Shown here piece after piece: positions 62,979-64,000 of a stretch of 64,000 nt of DNA (position 1 is the first letter of the stretch; each line of letters starts with the position of its first letter). This DNA comes from Eutreptiella sp. 'Long Island Sound 2002'. Its lineage: Eukaryota > Euglenozoa > Euglenophyceae > Eutreptiales > Eutreptiaceae. The stretch is from the NCBI GenBank assembly GCA_964036045.1, contig OZ038400.1:12893079-12957078 (forward strand). Reading direction: 5' to 3'. The position numbers and the translations under genes were made by a program. The notes beneath the pieces were generated by a model. That model was not told the DNA's origin, made no database searches, and saw only the letters and a program-made list of their open reading frames with translations.

Positions 62979-64000
62979 GGGCAGGCACACGCAGGGACAG
63001 GGCGCCGGAAGCGGCACCACATGGGGTCAGGACACCACCCAAGAACCAGGAAGGAACGGGAACGGGGACCAAGACACGGAGGAAAAGGGCACCACGACAG
63101 CCCCAGAGGACACGAGACCAAGGCACAGGCCCCCAGGGAGGGCAGCCCCACGGACCGTCACGCGACCACACCATGGGCTACAAGGGCCGGGCTGCGCTAC
63201 CGTCGCGGTTTGACGCAGAGTATTGCTACGGGGGCTTGATCTCGGCTGGTCTCACGTCCGTGAGGGCGTCCGTCACCAACGTGTTGCGTCCAGTGGAGGA
63301 ATGGCACTGCGGCGGCGCACCGATCCCGTCCATGATGAATATCGAGCATCGCAAGGGGAAGCGAAACGCTGTGATCGATCGCGAAGGCTTTGGTGCTGCT
63401 GGACGGTGCCCCCCTTCAACGCCATCTCCGAGCGCCGTGAAGACTGGAAGTACCAAGGATACTACCGATGCCCCGGACCCCAGCAGTCCAGCACCGGAGA
63501 TATGGACATCCCCCTGACCCTACAGTGTGAGCTCATCCCTACCGGCGGCACCGACCCGGACCCTGCCAGCGCAGCCGAGCTGCAGTGAAAGCCATTCGCC
63601 ACTCAAACAGCGTTCGGAAGCCACCTCCACCGTCCGACTCCTGATGTCTGTTTGTCTGCCTTGGAGAAGGAACGCTTTTCCTACACCCCGAGTACACCTG
63701 CCTGTCTGCGAGGCCCGGTGAAGATTGAGTCCATGGGTGAGAGTCAGTGTGCACGCCCCAAGGACACCGTGATCATTCAGCGGAATTTCCCGAAGACCTA
63801 ACCGACCCACACAGGCCAGGCTGACCTCCACTGACCCACCGCGGCACCACGCGAGACCACGGCACACCACACCACAGCGCGCCACAGAGCAACGCACCAC
63901 AGCACGACGCGACGCGACGCGGCACAGAGCGGCACAACACGACACAACTGACCCTAACCTGAGGGACTAACCGAAGCCAGCCACCGCACACCCGGGAAGG
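62979..64000 (+). other. 3' flank of the non-LTR element, unresolved
   Basis: Composition becomes more balanced after about 63170. A short open frame at 63223-63588 ends in a plausible globular-to-acidic C-terminus (SERREDWKYQGYY, CELIPTGGTDPDP), but it starts without support and has no recognised domain. No poly-A tail, LTR or target duplication marks the end of the element. From 63840 the sequence is again C/A-rich with GACGCGACGCG repeats. Confidence 0.4.

Overview
The window looks like nuclear DNA of a eukaryote, probably a repeat-rich protist or alga. It holds LTR and non-LTR retrotransposons, chromodomain integrases, long satellite arrays and a short run of CCCTAA telomere-type repeat. 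I see no bacterial operon, rRNA or tRNA gene, and no convincing host gene. The chromodomain integrase near 39 kb reminds me of elements common in dinoflagellates, but that is memory only, and the CCCTAA unit is not the CCCTAAA type usually reported for that group. The species is left open.

Layout. 1-3252: 5' part of an LTR retrotransposon ('element B', minus strand, running off the left edge), with its 5' LTR, an initiator-Met primer site and a broken gag. 3253-3659: the start of a 29-bp satellite. 3660-13900: a complete LTR retrotransposon ('element A', minus strand, Ty3/gypsy type). It has two 480-bp LTRs that differ at 5 positions and a 5-bp target duplication (TCAGT), and it sits inside the same 29-bp satellite, which resumes at 13901 and runs to about 27724. 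27726-30166: 418-bp tandem repeats. 30534-30557: four CCCTAA units directly abutting a second 29-bp array (to 35384). 35385-40322: a decayed third LTR element ('element C', minus strand; integrase plus chromodomain). 40323-41780: modules ending in A-tracts. 42068-44640: a 157-bp satellite with a three-unit higher-order pattern. 44640-49321: extremely T-poor, degenerate repeats. 49322-62978: a very large plus-strand non-LTR retrotransposon. 62979-64000: its probable 3' flank.

How the genes work together. Element A reads Gag, then a single in-frame UAG, then a protease with an unusual D-N-G motif and a DIRS-type methyltransferase-like domain, then an ATGA overlap into RT, RNase H, integrase and chromodomain (the chromodomain is split by a frameshift). 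In A and B the Gag start codon lies inside the 5' LTR and Gag is translated across the primer-binding site. The non-LTR element reads ORF1, a single in-frame UGA followed by CGG, then endonuclease, RT and RNase H, then an overlapping ORF3 with a Ulp1-like cysteine protease region and an RS-rich tail. In both A and the non-LTR element the first conserved domain after the stop codon lies upstream of any in-frame AUG. Two unrelated retroelements therefore appear to depend on stop-codon readthrough. That shared feature, the DIRS-type module in a gypsy-type element and the UGA-CGG giant non-LTR element are the most interesting points here.

Long open frames inside the 29-bp, 157-bp, 418-bp and T-poor regions are explained by repeat length and base composition and are not annotated as genes.
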